Counted from the first letter of the stretch, positions 49,033-58,900 are shown. The stretch: DNA of 64,000 nucleotides from Haliscomenobacter sp. (GCA_016707205.1 JADJHZ010000003.1:186001-250000); one strand, 5' to 3'. The notes: generated from the sequence alone by a model not told the origin. Numbers and translations are program-made.

Positions 49033-49067
49033 AAAGTACATCTGCCAGTGTAGATGTACTTTTTTTT
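49033..49067 (+). terminator. Rho-independent terminator of clpC
   Basis: AAAGTACATCT / AGATGTACTTT, 11 bp, 8-nt loop, followed by a T-tract, 23 bp after the stop. Confidence 0.9.
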
Positions 49068-49112
49068 GTGTTATTTTATGCTCTAATTATTTGCTCATTA
49101 AATTAACTTCAT

Positions 49113-49715
49113 TTGGCAAAGAGACAATCGAATACGCCTTCCCAGAATTCCAAAAATGCGGCGCCCCAATTTCGAATGAACGAAATGATCCGCATCCCTC
49201 AGGTCCGCCTGGTGGGCGACAATATGGAGCAAATCAGCTCCGCTGCAGGGCAGGAAATTAAGTCCGGCGAAGTGTATTACACCAGGGATCTGCTTCATTG
49301 GGCAGAAAAACTTGCCCTCGACCTCGTAGAGATCTCCCCGAACGCCGAGCCGCCCGTCGTTCGTCTCACCGATTTTAATAAATTCCTTTACGAGAAAAAG
49401 AAAAAGGAAAAAGAAATCAAGACGAAAGCGGCAAAAACCGTCATCAAGGAAATTCGGTTTGGTCCAAATACCGACGACCACGACTTTGAATTCAAAGTCC
49501 GCCACGCCAAAACCTTTCTCGACGAAGGGGCCAAAGTCAAAGCCTATGTCAACTTCCGGGGAAGAACCATTGTATTCAAAGACCGGGGAGAATTGCTGCT
49601 TCTCCGCTTTCTAAAAGAGCTGGAAGAATTCGGCAGCCCGGAAGCCCTTCCCAAACTCGAAGGCAGGCGTATGATCGTTATGGTATCCCCAAAAAAGGTG
49701 GCAAAAAAGAAATAG
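49113..49715 (+). CDS. infC: Translation initiation factor IF-3
   Basis: 200 residues with a TTG start at 49113 (TTG GCA AAG AGA). No ATG lies before the conserved region, which begins at about residue 22. IF3-N: RIPQVRLVGDNMEQ, DLVEISPNAEPPVVRLTDFNKFLYEKKKKEKE; IF3-C: VIKEIRFGPNTDDHDFEFK, LDEGAKVKAYVNFRGR. A non-AUG start is a hallmark of infC: in Escherichia coli an AUU start lets IF-3 repress its own translation. First gene of infC-rpmI-rplT. Confidence 0.95.
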   Translation: MAKRQSNTPSQNSKNAAPQFRMNEMIRIPQVRLVGDNMEQISSAAGQEIKSGEVYYTRDLLHWAEKLALDLVEISPNAEPPVVRLTDFNKFLYEKKKKEKEIKTKAAKTVIKEIRFGPNTDDHDFEFKVRHAKTFLDEGAKVKAYVNFRGRTIVFKDRGELLLLRFLKELEEFGSPEALPKLEGRRMIVMVSPKKVAKKK

Positions 49716-49787
49716 CGCCCGCTTTCCTGGCGCCCCGCTTTTTTTAGGGAATTCCCTGTTTTTTTTTCCTGGTTAAAAGGTTATGTG

Positions 49788-49795
49788 TATCTTTG
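49788..49795 (+). promoter_or_regulatory. Probable -7 element before rpmI
   Basis: TATCTTTG (TAnnTTTG) with a T-rich -33 region (TTTC) 19 bp upstream. This would allow rpmI-rplT to be transcribed apart from infC. Confidence 0.55.
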
Positions 49796-49817
49796 CAAAC
49801 CTTTAAATAAGTGACCT

Positions 49818-50015
49818 ATGCCAAAGATGAAAACGCATTCCAGCGCGAAGAAACGTTTCAAGCTGACTGGATCTGGAAAAGTGAAGCGTTTCCATGCCAA
49901 CACCTCGCACCGCCTCTGGAGCAAAGGCCGCAAAGCCAAGCTCAGAAACCGCGATGCCGGATTAGTATGTGAAGCGGAAGAAAAACGCGTCAAGCGCATG
50001 CTTGCCGTTGGGTAA
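49818..50015 (+). CDS. rpmI: Ribosomal protein bL35
   Basis: 65 residues, normal length. MPKMKTHSSAKKRFKLTGSG is the conserved L35 start and the rest is strongly basic. Lies between infC and rplT as in most bacteria. Confidence 0.97.
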   Translation: MPKMKTHSSAKKRFKLTGSGKVKRFHANTSHRLWSKGRKAKLRNRDAGLVCEAEEKRVKRMLAVG

Positions 50016-50090
50016 CCTTTTTTTAACGAGAACACTGGTCCAAAGCACCCCGCAACGGGGGTCCCGGTGTTGCACTAAAAACAACGTATA

Positions 50091-50435
50091 ATGCCACGTT
50101 CGGTGAACTCTGTTGCGTCCAGAAGAAGACGCAAAAAAGTCCTCAAAGCCTCTCGCGGTTTCTTCGGCGCCCGCAGGAATGTGCTCACAGCTGCAAAAAA
50201 TACGCTCGACAAGGGGTGGGGGTATGCTTTCCGCGACCGCCGCGCCAAAAAACGGGCTTACCGCCGTCTTTGGATCGCCAGGATCAACGCCGGCGCCCGT
50301 ATGCACGGGATTTCTTATTCCCGGCTGATGCACCATTTAAGCGAAAACGAGATCCAACTGAACCGCAAGGTTCTGGCCGATCTGGCGCTCAACCACCCGG
50401 AAGCGTTCAAATCGGTGGTGGAGTCGGTAAAATAA
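50091..50435 (+). CDS. rplT: Ribosomal protein bL20
   Basis: 114 residues. MPRSVNSVASRRRRKKVLK, GFFGARRNVLTAAKNTLDKG and RINAGARMHGISYSRLMHH are the conserved L20 segments. A 23S rRNA-binding protein needed early in 50S assembly; in several bacteria it represses its own operon by binding the leader. The 75-bp spacer after rpmI shows no obvious mimic of the rRNA site. Confidence 0.97.
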   Translation: MPRSVNSVASRRRRKKVLKASRGFFGARRNVLTAAKNTLDKGWGYAFRDRRAKKRAYRRLWIARINAGARMHGISYSRLMHHLSENEIQLNRKVLADLALNHPEAFKSVVESVK

Positions 50436-50455
50436 CCCGGCATTTCTTACCGTCC

Positions 50456-50500
50456 CGAAGAGGTTCTATCCGCTGTTGCGGATAGAACCTCTTCGTTTTT
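50456..50500 (+). terminator. Rho-independent terminator of infC-rpmI-rplT
   Basis: An 18-bp perfect stem CGAAGAGGTTCTATCCGC / GCGGATAGAACCTCTTCG with a TGTT loop, then TTTTT. Confidence 0.95.
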
Positions 50501-50581
50501 GGGGAAAAGGCGCAAATTTCTTCGCCTTCGTGCACCAAGGCAGGTACCTTTTCGCGTTTGAACAAAAAACAGCCTGCCGCA

Positions 50582-51073
50582 ATGAAAAACATACGTTTTG
50601 GGATAATCGCCCCGCTTTTTCTTTTGCCCCTGGCGTTCCTTTCTGTTTCAACGCCTTCCTTAAAACCCGACCCAAGCGCGTTTGAGACCCAAATGCTGGC
50701 TGAGGTTAACCAAATCCGCCAATCCGGGTGCCAATGCGGAGACCGGTACTTTCCTCCTGTCCCTGCGGTGACGTGGGATGCCCGTCTGGCTAAAGCAGCC
50801 AGGATGCACGCGGCCGATATGAAAGCGAGAAACCGGATGTCCCATACCGGATCGGATGGCAGCACCATAGGCCAAAGAGCCCGAAGAGCAGGTTACCCCT
50901 GGAGTATGGTGGGAGAAAACATTGCCTGGGGATATACGGATATTCCCAGCGTAGTGGATGGGTGGAAAACCAGCGACGGCCATTGCCGCAACATGATGAC
51001 CAAAGAATACGTCCATTTGGGCGCTGCCCGTTATGGGACTTACTGGGTTCAGGATTTTGGCGTTCCCAGGTAA
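50582..51073 (+). CDS. Secreted CAP (SCP/PR1) domain protein
   Basis: 163 residues from ATG 50582 with a signal peptide (MKNIRFGIIAPLFLLPLAFL). CAP motifs: WDARLAKAARMHAADM (His), MSHTGSDGST (His and Ser), VGENIAWGY (Glu) and a late H-C-R-N-M-M-T-K-EYVHLG. Two Cys near residue 50 (CQC) and one in GHCRNMM. Bacterial CAP proteins are extracellular; their activity is unsettled. An in-frame TTG at 50558 precedes this ATG but is not needed. Confidence 0.9.
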   Translation: MKNIRFGIIAPLFLLPLAFLSVSTPSLKPDPSAFETQMLAEVNQIRQSGCQCGDRYFPPVPAVTWDARLAKAARMHAADMKARNRMSHTGSDGSTIGQRARRAGYPWSMVGENIAWGYTDIPSVVDGWKTSDGHCRNMMTKEYVHLGAARYGTYWVQDFGVPR

Positions 51074-51160
51074 ACAATTCCGGAAACTGCCGTACCTTTA
51101 ATTCCTATCGGGTCATCAGGACGCATCCTGTTTCTCCACAAGACCAAAAAGGACCATGTT

Positions 51161-52795
51161 ATGTTAGATAAAGAACCCTTATTCGATCTGCTCCGAACCA
51201 ACTCCGTGCGGAAATACCTTGCGCGCCGGAGCCGGAACCGGTACGTAAGCCTTCTCAGAGAACTCTTGAACGAACTGGGGTACGGCAAAGAACTCAACTG
51301 GTCCCGCCTGGGCGCCGATACGTTTTTCGGAGAAGAAACGGCCGCCGCACTGCGAAGTTTTGCCTCCCGCAACCGCATGCAAAACGACGGATTAACCGCC
51401 GATCCGGAAATGCTCCTCCGGATGCTGATGCGCTTCGACGCCATCGACGGGCTCAAACTGCTACAACGGTCCCAGCAGAAACAACAACTCGGACTGGCAT
51501 TCAACCTGGCGGACCCCAACAACTTCGGAGCTCAGCAACTCCGCTTGCTTCTGGAAAGCTTGGGCATATACGAAGAGGGCCTGCAAAATGGCCTGCGCGC
51601 CTTTGCGCAACAAAAGGGGATCTACAGCGATGGGAAGCAAATAACCGACCCCATCGCCCGAGCCCTCGTCGCCGATTTGCTTCCAGGATACGGACCAGCA
51701 TTTTCTTTACCCGCTAACGATATCGTTTCCACCCCGGTTACGCCGCTTCCGCCGACGCCCAGCGGCGCCCTGGAGATCGTGGTTTCAACCAATACCGTCA
51801 TGGTCAGCGACGGATTAAAACAGATCCAGTTCAGACGGCACACGCCTGCCGGCGTTTCTACCCCTGGGTACCTTTCTATTGAAAAGTTCGTACTGGCAAA
51901 CCAGGACAAACTCCACGATCTGAACCTCACCCAAAGCGCCCTGGCCATTATCACCGCCGTCGCACAAAACGAAGGACACCTCGACGGAATCAACACCTAC
52001 GACCAGGGGTATCTCAGCTTCGGCGTGTACCAGTGGACGCTGGGAAAAGCGGAAAAAGGCGGCGAATTGCCCGCCCTCCTGAAAAAGGTAAAAACCCTCT
52101 ACCCGGCTACCTTTAAGGCTTTTTTTACCGACTACGGATTGGACGTCAGCGAAGATACCAACACCACCTACGGGTTCCTTACCTACAACAATGAACTGGT
52201 CAGCGCGGCATACCTCAAAGATCAGTTCCGGGAACCAACCTGGGCGTTTCGGTTCTGGAGAGCCGGCCAGGAAGCCAATGTTCAGGCGGTTCAGGTCGAA
52301 CACGCTATCAGCCGGCTGAACAATTTTTACTGGAAGCCCAATTACGCCGCCCTGGGATTTACCTTGAACCAGGTGATCACCTCCTCCTACGGGGTGGCGC
52401 TGCTATTGGACAACCACGTGAACCGGCCGGCTTGGGTGGCTAAATGCGTTACCCAGGCCATGACCGATACCGGGCTGACGACCAACCCCGAACTCTGGAC
52501 CGATGCGGAGGAACAGCGGCTGATCCAGGCTTATCTGGCCATCCGGGAGGTTTACCGGGAGGAACCCTACCAGGCGATGTCGGAATCGCGCCGCAGAGCA
52601 GATAAGATTTATCTCAAGGTCCGGGAGGGCAACCTATCCGACCGCCGGGGGTCCTTCCAGATGCGGGAAGTAGCGCTTCGCTCCTACAACTACCCGGAAG
52701 CCTACGACGCCCTGGTGGCTAAAACGCCGAATGCCGTGCCGCCTCCGGTCTTTTACGACCCTAAAGATTACCCGGATATCGAAATGGAGGATTGA
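51161..52795 (+). CDS. Lysozyme-like protein with peptidoglycan-binding-like N-terminus
   Basis: 544 residues with no signal peptide. Two repeats resembling peptidoglycan-binding domains (about 20-95 and 105-165; LRELLNELGYG...FFGEETAAALRSFASRN, LRLLLESLGIYEEGLQNGLRAFAQQKG) are followed by a Pro-rich linker and a domain with AQNEGHLDGINTYDQGYLSFGVYQWTLG. A Glu just before a G-N-TYD...SFG.YQWT string is typical of lysozyme-like glycosidases. The absence of a secretion signal suggests delivery by another route or a cytoplasmic role. The family assignment is by motif only. Confidence 0.6.
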   Translation: MLDKEPLFDLLRTNSVRKYLARRSRNRYVSLLRELLNELGYGKELNWSRLGADTFFGEETAAALRSFASRNRMQNDGLTADPEMLLRMLMRFDAIDGLKLLQRSQQKQQLGLAFNLADPNNFGAQQLRLLLESLGIYEEGLQNGLRAFAQQKGIYSDGKQITDPIARALVADLLPGYGPAFSLPANDIVSTPVTPLPPTPSGALEIVVSTNTVMVSDGLKQIQFRRHTPAGVSTPGYLSIEKFVLANQDKLHDLNLTQSALAIITAVAQNEGHLDGINTYDQGYLSFGVYQWTLGKAEKGGELPALLKKVKTLYPATFKAFFTDYGLDVSEDTNTTYGFLTYNNELVSAAYLKDQFREPTWAFRFWRAGQEANVQAVQVEHAISRLNNFYWKPNYAALGFTLNQVITSSYGVALLLDNHVNRPAWVAKCVTQAMTDTGLTTNPELWTDAEEQRLIQAYLAIREVYREEPYQAMSESRRRADKIYLKVREGNLSDRRGSFQMREVALRSYNYPEAYDALVAKTPNAVPPPVFYDPKDYPDIEMED

Positions 52796-52809
52796 CCCCA
52801 TTTTGATGA

Positions 52810-54045
52810 TCATTGTTTCACGCTGAATTGCCGGATCAATACGGCTCCATTATGGGTTAGATCGGCATTCAGCACCAGGATGTGCTCTTTCACCCCGTCA
52901 TCGATGGAAATGGCTACGGTGTTGGGAACGATCGTTCCAATATCTTCGGCGAACAGCACCAGCAAGTTGAATTCCTGCTGCAGTCTGACCTGCACGGAAG
53001 CTTTTCCCTTGGTGATCCGAAATCGGTGGGCAATGCGCTTCCCGTTCAAAAAGAGGGAAACGATGTCTCCATCCTCTGTTCCATTATCCCACACTTTGAT
53101 TTTGAGATCCGGCCGGTAGACGTCGATCTGCCGTTCTAATTTTGTTTCCCTGGCGGGGCCGTCAAGGCTGTCTGCAGGTAGCGGAGCAGAAACGAACAGG
53201 GAGTCGGCCAGAGCTAACATGGGCCTTTCCAGATACAATCTGCCGGGGGCGCAAGGGCCGGTAGCGGGCGTTCGCCCTTCTATAAACCCATTCCAATCCC
53301 CTTCCATCACGTACCGGGATCCCTGGCGGCTGAGCCGGAGGCGCGCGTTCTTAATACACCATTTCCAGTTAGGCGAGGTTTTTCGTACAATGTCCAATTC
53401 ACGGAACTCCAGGATGCTGTCTGCCGGAGAGAAGGCCCAGTTCAGCCTATGGTATGCCTGCCCTCCGTTGGATTCAGAAACGATGCTTGAGGTCCCTTTG
53501 CCATCTGCTTGCAAGCTCGTCTCAAAATAAAACCCGTAGTCGCGGTCGGACTGAGACAGGTGGCCCGTCCAAAGGCCTTCCAGGGAAAATGGAACTTCCG
53601 GGGCGAGTGCAACGGGGAGTCCTGAAACCAGGGGATTGAGGAAAGCCATTCCCGAAGGGCAGGATTCCGCCTTCCACGGTCCGGAAAGCGTCCATGCCGC
53701 AGTGGATTCTGCCGATTTCCGGAGGGTAAAATATTTCAGGCACCATCGTTCGCCCTTGGGCTCCAGTTGCTCGATTTCCTGGATCAACAGGGTTTGGCCA
53801 TCCCAACGGCCGGCTAAGGAAAAGCGGCCGGTCTTTTTACCGGAACTGGTTGATACGGATTCTCCCGTAACGAGATCGCCGTTCTGACGCAGGTGAATAG
53901 CCAGGCGGAAGGTATCTCCGGTGCCCGTTTGAGTAAGCATGCCTTCCCAATGTTCCGGGAGAAGCGGCTGTCCGGAGAGGGAACTGGGCCAGAAAATGGT
54001 TCCCAGCAAGGCAAAACCAATGATCCGAAAAAACAGAGCCCTCAT
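52810..54045 (-). CDS. Secreted protein of unknown function with internal repeat
   Basis: 411 residues with a signal peptide (MRALFFRIIGFALLGTIFWP). Two similar beta-rich units (about 33-140 and 155-275) each open with WEGMLTQTGTGDTFRLAIHL / WTGHLSQSDRDYGFYFETSL and keep Trp, Gly and one Cys (WCLKYFTLRKS / WCIKNARLRLS). A separate C-terminal domain (about 305-411; YRPDLKIKVWDNGTEDGDIV, LFLNGKRIAHRF, NTVAISIDDG) looks like a lectin- or Ig-like fold common in Bacteroidota secreted proteins. No catalytic residue pattern. Confidence 0.65.
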   Translation of the reverse strand: MRALFFRIIGFALLGTIFWPSSLSGQPLLPEHWEGMLTQTGTGDTFRLAIHLRQNGDLVTGESVSTSSGKKTGRFSLAGRWDGQTLLIQEIEQLEPKGERWCLKYFTLRKSAESTAAWTLSGPWKAESCPSGMAFLNPLVSGLPVALAPEVPFSLEGLWTGHLSQSDRDYGFYFETSLQADGKGTSSIVSESNGGQAYHRLNWAFSPADSILEFRELDIVRKTSPNWKWCIKNARLRLSRQGSRYVMEGDWNGFIEGRTPATGPCAPGRLYLERPMLALADSLFVSAPLPADSLDGPARETKLERQIDVYRPDLKIKVWDNGTEDGDIVSLFLNGKRIAHRFRITKGKASVQVRLQQEFNLLVLFAEDIGTIVPNTVAISIDDGVKEHILVLNADLTHNGAVLIRQFSVKQ

Positions 54046-54151
54046 GATCCTTTTATTTTTCGCTGATGAAAATCATATCCATCGGTTGATATGGGTCAGA
54101 GGTTTTTATGCCAGGAAAAATTATCTTGAAGGTATCTGAGAGAAAGGAATA

Positions 54152-54172
54152 GCTAGAACCTATCTCAAAACC
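54152..54172. mobile_element. Solo end of the 190-bp TIR element
   Basis: GCTAGAACCTATCTCAAAAC matches the outer end of the copy at 24798-24989 (GCTAGAAGGTATCTCAAAAC read inwards). No second end found within 200 bp. Confidence 0.5.
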
Positions 54173-54281
54173 ATAACGCCAAAAATCCTGCTACCGTTTC
54201 TTATGTTTCCAGATTAGTCCTCCTTTTAGACTGTATTTAATCCGCGTAATACCTATTTGATAACGCAAAAACGACCGGAGT

Positions 54282-54587
54282 ATGAGAATTGATGTGCAGG
54301 CTCCTTATTCGATCAGCGAACCGCTCCAGGAATTAATCGAAGAAAAAGTAAAAAAATTGCTCGTCTTTTATGACCGGATTCAAAGCGCAAAAGTGTATTT
54401 GCGCGACGAGGTCCATCGGACGAATCATAAAGAAACCAGGAAAGTGGAGATCGAGCTTACCGTACCTGGCAGTACGTTATATGCCGATGCGGCGGCGGAA
54501 AATTTCGAAAAAGCCGTTTCAGGCGCCGCCGAAAAAATGCGCCGCCAGATTCGAAAACTAAAGACCCAACAGAATGACCTGCTTTAA
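54282..54587 (+). CDS. hpf: Ribosome hibernation promoting factor, short form (HPF/RaiA family)
   Basis: 101 residues, typical of short HPF. MRIDVQAPYSISEPLQELIEEKVKKL, VYLRDEVH, KVEIELTVPGSTLYADAAAENFEKAV. The beta-alpha-beta-beta-beta-alpha fold binds the 30S decoding site and inactivates ribosomes in stationary phase. Lies alone between convergent neighbours. Confidence 0.92.
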   Translation: MRIDVQAPYSISEPLQELIEEKVKKLLVFYDRIQSAKVYLRDEVHRTNHKETRKVEIELTVPGSTLYADAAAENFEKAVSGAAEKMRRQIRKLKTQQNDLL

Positions 54588-54606
54588 GGGATAGCGCTAA
54601 AAGCCT

Positions 54607-55388
54607 TTATTCGCCTTTGAAATCCGGTTTTCGTTTTTCGACGAAAGCGGCTGCTCCTTCCCGGAAATCCCGGGTTGAAGCGGCAACGCCGAAGGCATGT
54701 ACCTCCGTCAGGAATCCGTCGGCCGATGTGTCGAAATAAGCGTTCACCGATTCGATCACCTTGGCAATCGCCACAGGGCCTTTAGTGGCTATTTTTTTCA
54801 ACATGGCTTTCGCTGCGCTGATTTCTTCCCCTGCCGGCGTAACCGCGTTGACCAGTCCGAGCCGGAGCGCTTCCTGGGCATCGATCATGTCGGCAGGAGA
54901 AGGAGTTCCATGGCTTTGGTTTTGCCAATGTATTGAATCAGGCGCTGGGTGCCCCCATACCCGGGAATTAATCCCAGATTGACCTCCGGCTGCCCAAAGC
55001 GGGCTTTTTCGCTGGCGATGCGAAGATGGCAAGCCATGGCCAGTTCGCACCCTCCGCCTAAAGCGAAACCGTTTACCGCAGCAACGACCGGTACAGACGC
55101 GCGTTCAATCAAAAAAAAGACATCCTGCCCTTTCTGTGCCATGTGGCTGCCCTGCCCCTCTTCCATCTCGAGGAACTCTTTAATGTCCGCGCCGGCAACA
55201 AAAGCCCGGTCTCCCGCCCCGGTAAGAATCACCCCTTTAACGCCTTTTCGGGAAGGAAGGTCCTCGCCAAAAAACCGGCCCAGCTCATCCATCGTTTGCC
55301 GGTTGAGCGCATTCAGCGCTTTCTCCCGGTTGATCGTCACGAGCAGCATGCCGTTTTCTTCCTGAATTAAAAGGTTTTCGTATGCCAT
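54607..55388 (-). CDS. Enoyl-CoA hydratase/isomerase family protein, frameshifted
   Basis: About 260 residues once joined. Crotonase fold: AFVAGADIKEF (first oxyanion loop), VNGFALGGGCELAMACHLRIAS (second oxyanion Gly and catalytic Glu), GLIPGYGGTQRL, then ADMIDAQEALRLGLVNAV. Hydrates trans-2-enoyl-CoA in beta-oxidation or a related route. One base is missing at about 54894-54896: KAMELLL jumps into frame with ADMIDAQ. The start is ATG 55388. Confidence 0.92.
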
Positions 55389-55422
55389 AGTTTTTTTTTC
55401 GAAAGGTACGAAGTTTAACGTT

Positions 55423-55535
55423 GCGAGGTTGGTGGTTGGTGGTTGAGTGGTTGAGTGGTTAGGGAGTAAGGGAGCAGGGAGCAGGGAGCAGGGAGCAGGG
55501 ATAGGTCTAAGGCGTAAGGCTTTGGGCGTAAGGAT
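55423..55535. repeat. Tandem arrays GGTTGGT, GGTTGAGT, GGGAGCA and GCGTAAG
   Basis: Successive blocks of 7-8 bp repeats: two to three GGTTGGT, two GGTTGAGT, four GGGAGCA, then GGCGTAA units. Confidence 0.85.
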
Positions 55536-55574
55536 GGCTGAGCGCCAGGGGAAGGGGATACAGCCCTCTGTTCG

Positions 55575-55613
55575 CTGTAGTCTGAAGACTACAGCTTCGG
55601 AAATCTTCAGATT
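55575..55613. repeat. Small palindromes with GA or TC centre
   Basis: CTGTAGTCT-GA-AGACTACAG (55575-55594) and AATCT-TC-AGATT (55602-55613). Same type as those at 44591 and 44615. Confidence 0.6.
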
Positions 55614-55729
55614 GCCGCATCGGAAGGAAGCAGCTCTGTTCGCTGGAATCCCCAGATTCCCAGCGGAACTATCCGCCGGTCCCCTGACCGGCTAAAACCC
55701 AGGAAACTGCCTCGAATCCCCATAAACCA

Positions 55730-55765
55730 AACGGGGTTATGGACTTGGTCCATAACCCCGTTTTT
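55730..55765. terminator. Terminator hairpin
   Basis: AACGGGGTTATGGAC pairs with GTCCATAACCCCGTT (15 bp, 3-nt loop), with a T-run on the + side and T-rich sequence on the minus side. It would terminate the giant surface protein transcript. Confidence 0.8.
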
Positions 55766-55916
55766 GGCTGGTTAGTGGTTAGGGAGCAGGAGCAGGAATA
55801 AGGAGAGGGATTAGTGGATAGTGCTTAACTAGTTGATGGTGAATTAATTATTTGGGTATTTATAGGATTTTAAAGCCTGTCGCCAATCCCTGCTCCCTGC
55901 TCCCTAATCCCTACAA

Positions 55917-58900
55917 TCACTCCAGCACTATCATCTTCTTCGTCGCTGCATAATCCCCTGCTTTCAGGGTGTAACTCAGCACACCCGTGGTGTTCAGCTC
56001 GCTGGCTTTCACCGTTACCTGATTGTACCCTTGCGCAAACTGCCCTTTCACTACCCGCAGCGTGCGGCCCGTAACATCCTGAATCGTCAGCGTCGCTTCA
56101 CCAGCAACTGGCAGGGTGAAGCCGATCACCGTCTCACCCTGGAAGGGGTTCGGGGTGTTTTGTTCCAAGGCGAAAAGCGTTGAGGCGTTAAGGCGTTGAG
56201 GCGTTAGGCGCCAAACCTACGCTCAGGTAGTCGCCGCCCGTGCGGTACGCTTCCGCCCGCGTGATCCGGCTGTTCAGATTCAACACTTCGCTCAGGCTCG
56301 CCACATCCGCTTTGGCTTTCACCACCAGCGTGAAGAGCGCTTCCTGTCCCCCTTTGGAGAGGACACCTGGCGATGCATTCCAACTCGTCGTCACCATCCC
56401 TTCCCTCGCAAACACCCCAAAGTTTTCCGCTTTGGAGACTGCGTATTCGATATCCACCAGTTCCACTTTGTTTGGATCAAGGCCCAGCGTAAACTGATAG
56501 CCTTCGATTGGACTTATATCGCCTGTGAAGGGGATGCGGTATTCATTGCCTGCCTTCAGCGGCTGGTCTTCGGCTTTGAGTTCAAACACCCCAGCCGTGC
56601 GCACGATGCTGTTCGCTACCGCGTTGCCGTTCACGTCGCCCACCTTCACCGCTACGAAGTCCGCTTTCGCGTCTGCAGCAAGGTCGTTCAGGTTCGCTAC
56701 TTCCGGGAACTGCGTCTTCCATGGGTTCGATGGATCGGCAAACTTGAACGTCCGGTCCACAAAACGCCAGCTCGTGTTGTTCGCATACTTCGTATCGATA
56801 CCCAGGATCAGTTTGCGCAGCTGGATCAGGTCCAGCGTCGTCACCGAACGGGAGTTGTTCACATCCGCTGCGATCAACTTGTACGGGCTATTCAGGGGCT
56901 GTACGCCCAGGATGTGTTTGGTGATCAGCACCAGGTCGAAGGTCGATACCCCGTTGAGCGGGTTCTTGTCCAGGTGCGGCGTCACCGAGTAATCGTACCC
57001 CAGCGTCACTCCGCTAAACCCAAACTCCCCGTCCCGGCCCGTCATCTTCGTCACCGAGCTGTGGCCCGACAGCGCCACTTCTACCCCTTCCACGCTTCTT
57101 TGTTCTCTGTGGTGATCGCTCCTCCGATCGCTGCCGACGCCGCCGCGCTCGGGCATACCTTGCGCGCATCCGTCACGATCGCGTACGTCTCGCACCATGC
57201 CCAGTTGCCCAGCGCATCTTTGGTGTACAACCGCACCGCTACCTGCGTCACCTTCGCATCGTCGCAATCAAAAATCACCGACGTCTGCGGACTCGTCGGG
57301 ATGCCCGCTTCGTTCAGTCCGTCGTGGCTGTCCCATACGCCGTCTGCGATCCCGTCTGCGCCGCTGTCTTTCACTACGTAATATTGATTATCCGGGATGT
57401 TCTCCTTCACTCCTACCGTCTTGGCGTTGCAATCGGCTACCTCGCTTGCTTTGAAGTCCGTAGCCCAGATCGCCATTTCGCCGTTGCCATTGTCCGGATT
57501 CTTCATCAAATCCGTGCTCAGGCCATGGTAGCAGATCGGTGCAATGCCGTTCGTGTCCTTGATGGAGAACGGAATGTCCTTCGCCAGCGACAAATTGCCG
57601 CAATCGTCGCGTACGATCACCGTCAGTTTGTGGTCGCCGATCGGAAGCTGACTGGCATCGCCCGTACCTGTTACCACCCAGGAGTTCGTGCCCTTGTTGT
57701 CGCCGTTGAGTGCATGCGAAGGAGTAACCGTCAGCCAAGAAGGCAGTTCAGCGCCATTCAGCTTCACGCGCTCGATCGCCAGGTTACCCGCCAAGGCAGG
57801 TACTTGCTGTACTTCCGTGTTCGTGGAGCACAGATCCTGTGCAGCAAACTCAATGGCTACTGTACTAGAGCACGTGTTCTTGTTTTGATAGAATACCTGC
57901 TCGGATGGGTCAAGCACTTCGGGACGTACGTCGTCGTGTACGAAGATGTACTGCGTGTACATCCACGCAAAGTAGTCTCCTTCGGTGTAAGAGCAGTTGC
58001 TGTTGTTCTCATTGTTGAAGTCAAATTCCTCTACCAGCTCCGATGGATCTGCAATCTTGTCCCCGGTGTCTCCTTCTTCGTAGTAGATCTCTTCTTCTTC
58101 ATCCATGTCCTTATCGCGCACCAGGACGTTGACCCCGTATCCATCATGGGGCACGATCACTGCCCACTGCATCGGCTCGCCGCAACGCTCGTCGTACTGG
58201 CACCAGTTGATCACCGTAAACGTACGGAAGATCTTGTAGCACTCCGCAACCGGTGCGCCGTTCAGCGTAGCGCCGTTGTAACGCTTGTCGCTTACGTTCA
58301 CTGCCAGCACGTCGCAAGCCAGTTCGCCACCGTCGATCACGTTCGCCGTGTCGCGCAAGTCTTCACAATCGCCGTATAGGTCTTCCGGGAACATAATATT
58401 GTACTCGTGTACCGGTTGTACCGTGATCACGACCGTACCGATCGTGCTCGTTACCGTGCCCTTGCTCGTCGTCTTGGTGTAGGAGTAGCTCACCGTTACC
58501 GTGCCCGCTTCGCAGTGCAGATCGGTCGTTACTTTTGCAATAACCACCGTATTGGCGCAATCGTTGCCGCTCATCGTAACCAGAACGTTCTGAGCGCCAC
58601 CCTTATCGGTCAGTACTTTCTCTACAAAGTTCTTGTATTCCGTGCTCGTTACGTCCCAGCCAGCGGTGTTGCCAGCTGCAGCGATCAGACCTTCCACATA
58701 CGCGCGGTCGGTGCACTTGATCGTTACAGGCCATGGAAGGATGTACGTAGGGAAGCACTTTGTCTTCGATCAGCTGCTCGCTCCAGCAGTAGTTGAAGTT
58801 GCCAGCCTTGTCCCAGCCACCCAGTTCAACGATTACTTTGTTGCCCAGGTCGCAGCAGAAGAACTCGGCATAATCCAGCCATGGAGTCATGATCGTCGCT

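Larger units (their letters stand above)
55389..55916. other. Intergenic region with tandem arrays and palindromes
   Basis: Contains GGTTGGT/GGTTGAGT and GGGAGCA tandem arrays, GA-centred palindromes and a long terminator hairpin, listed separately. No gene. Confidence 0.7.

Noticed and set aside
57324..58379. + strand open frame (351 codons)
   Set aside because: Antisense to the giant surface gene; Val/Arg/His-rich shadow.
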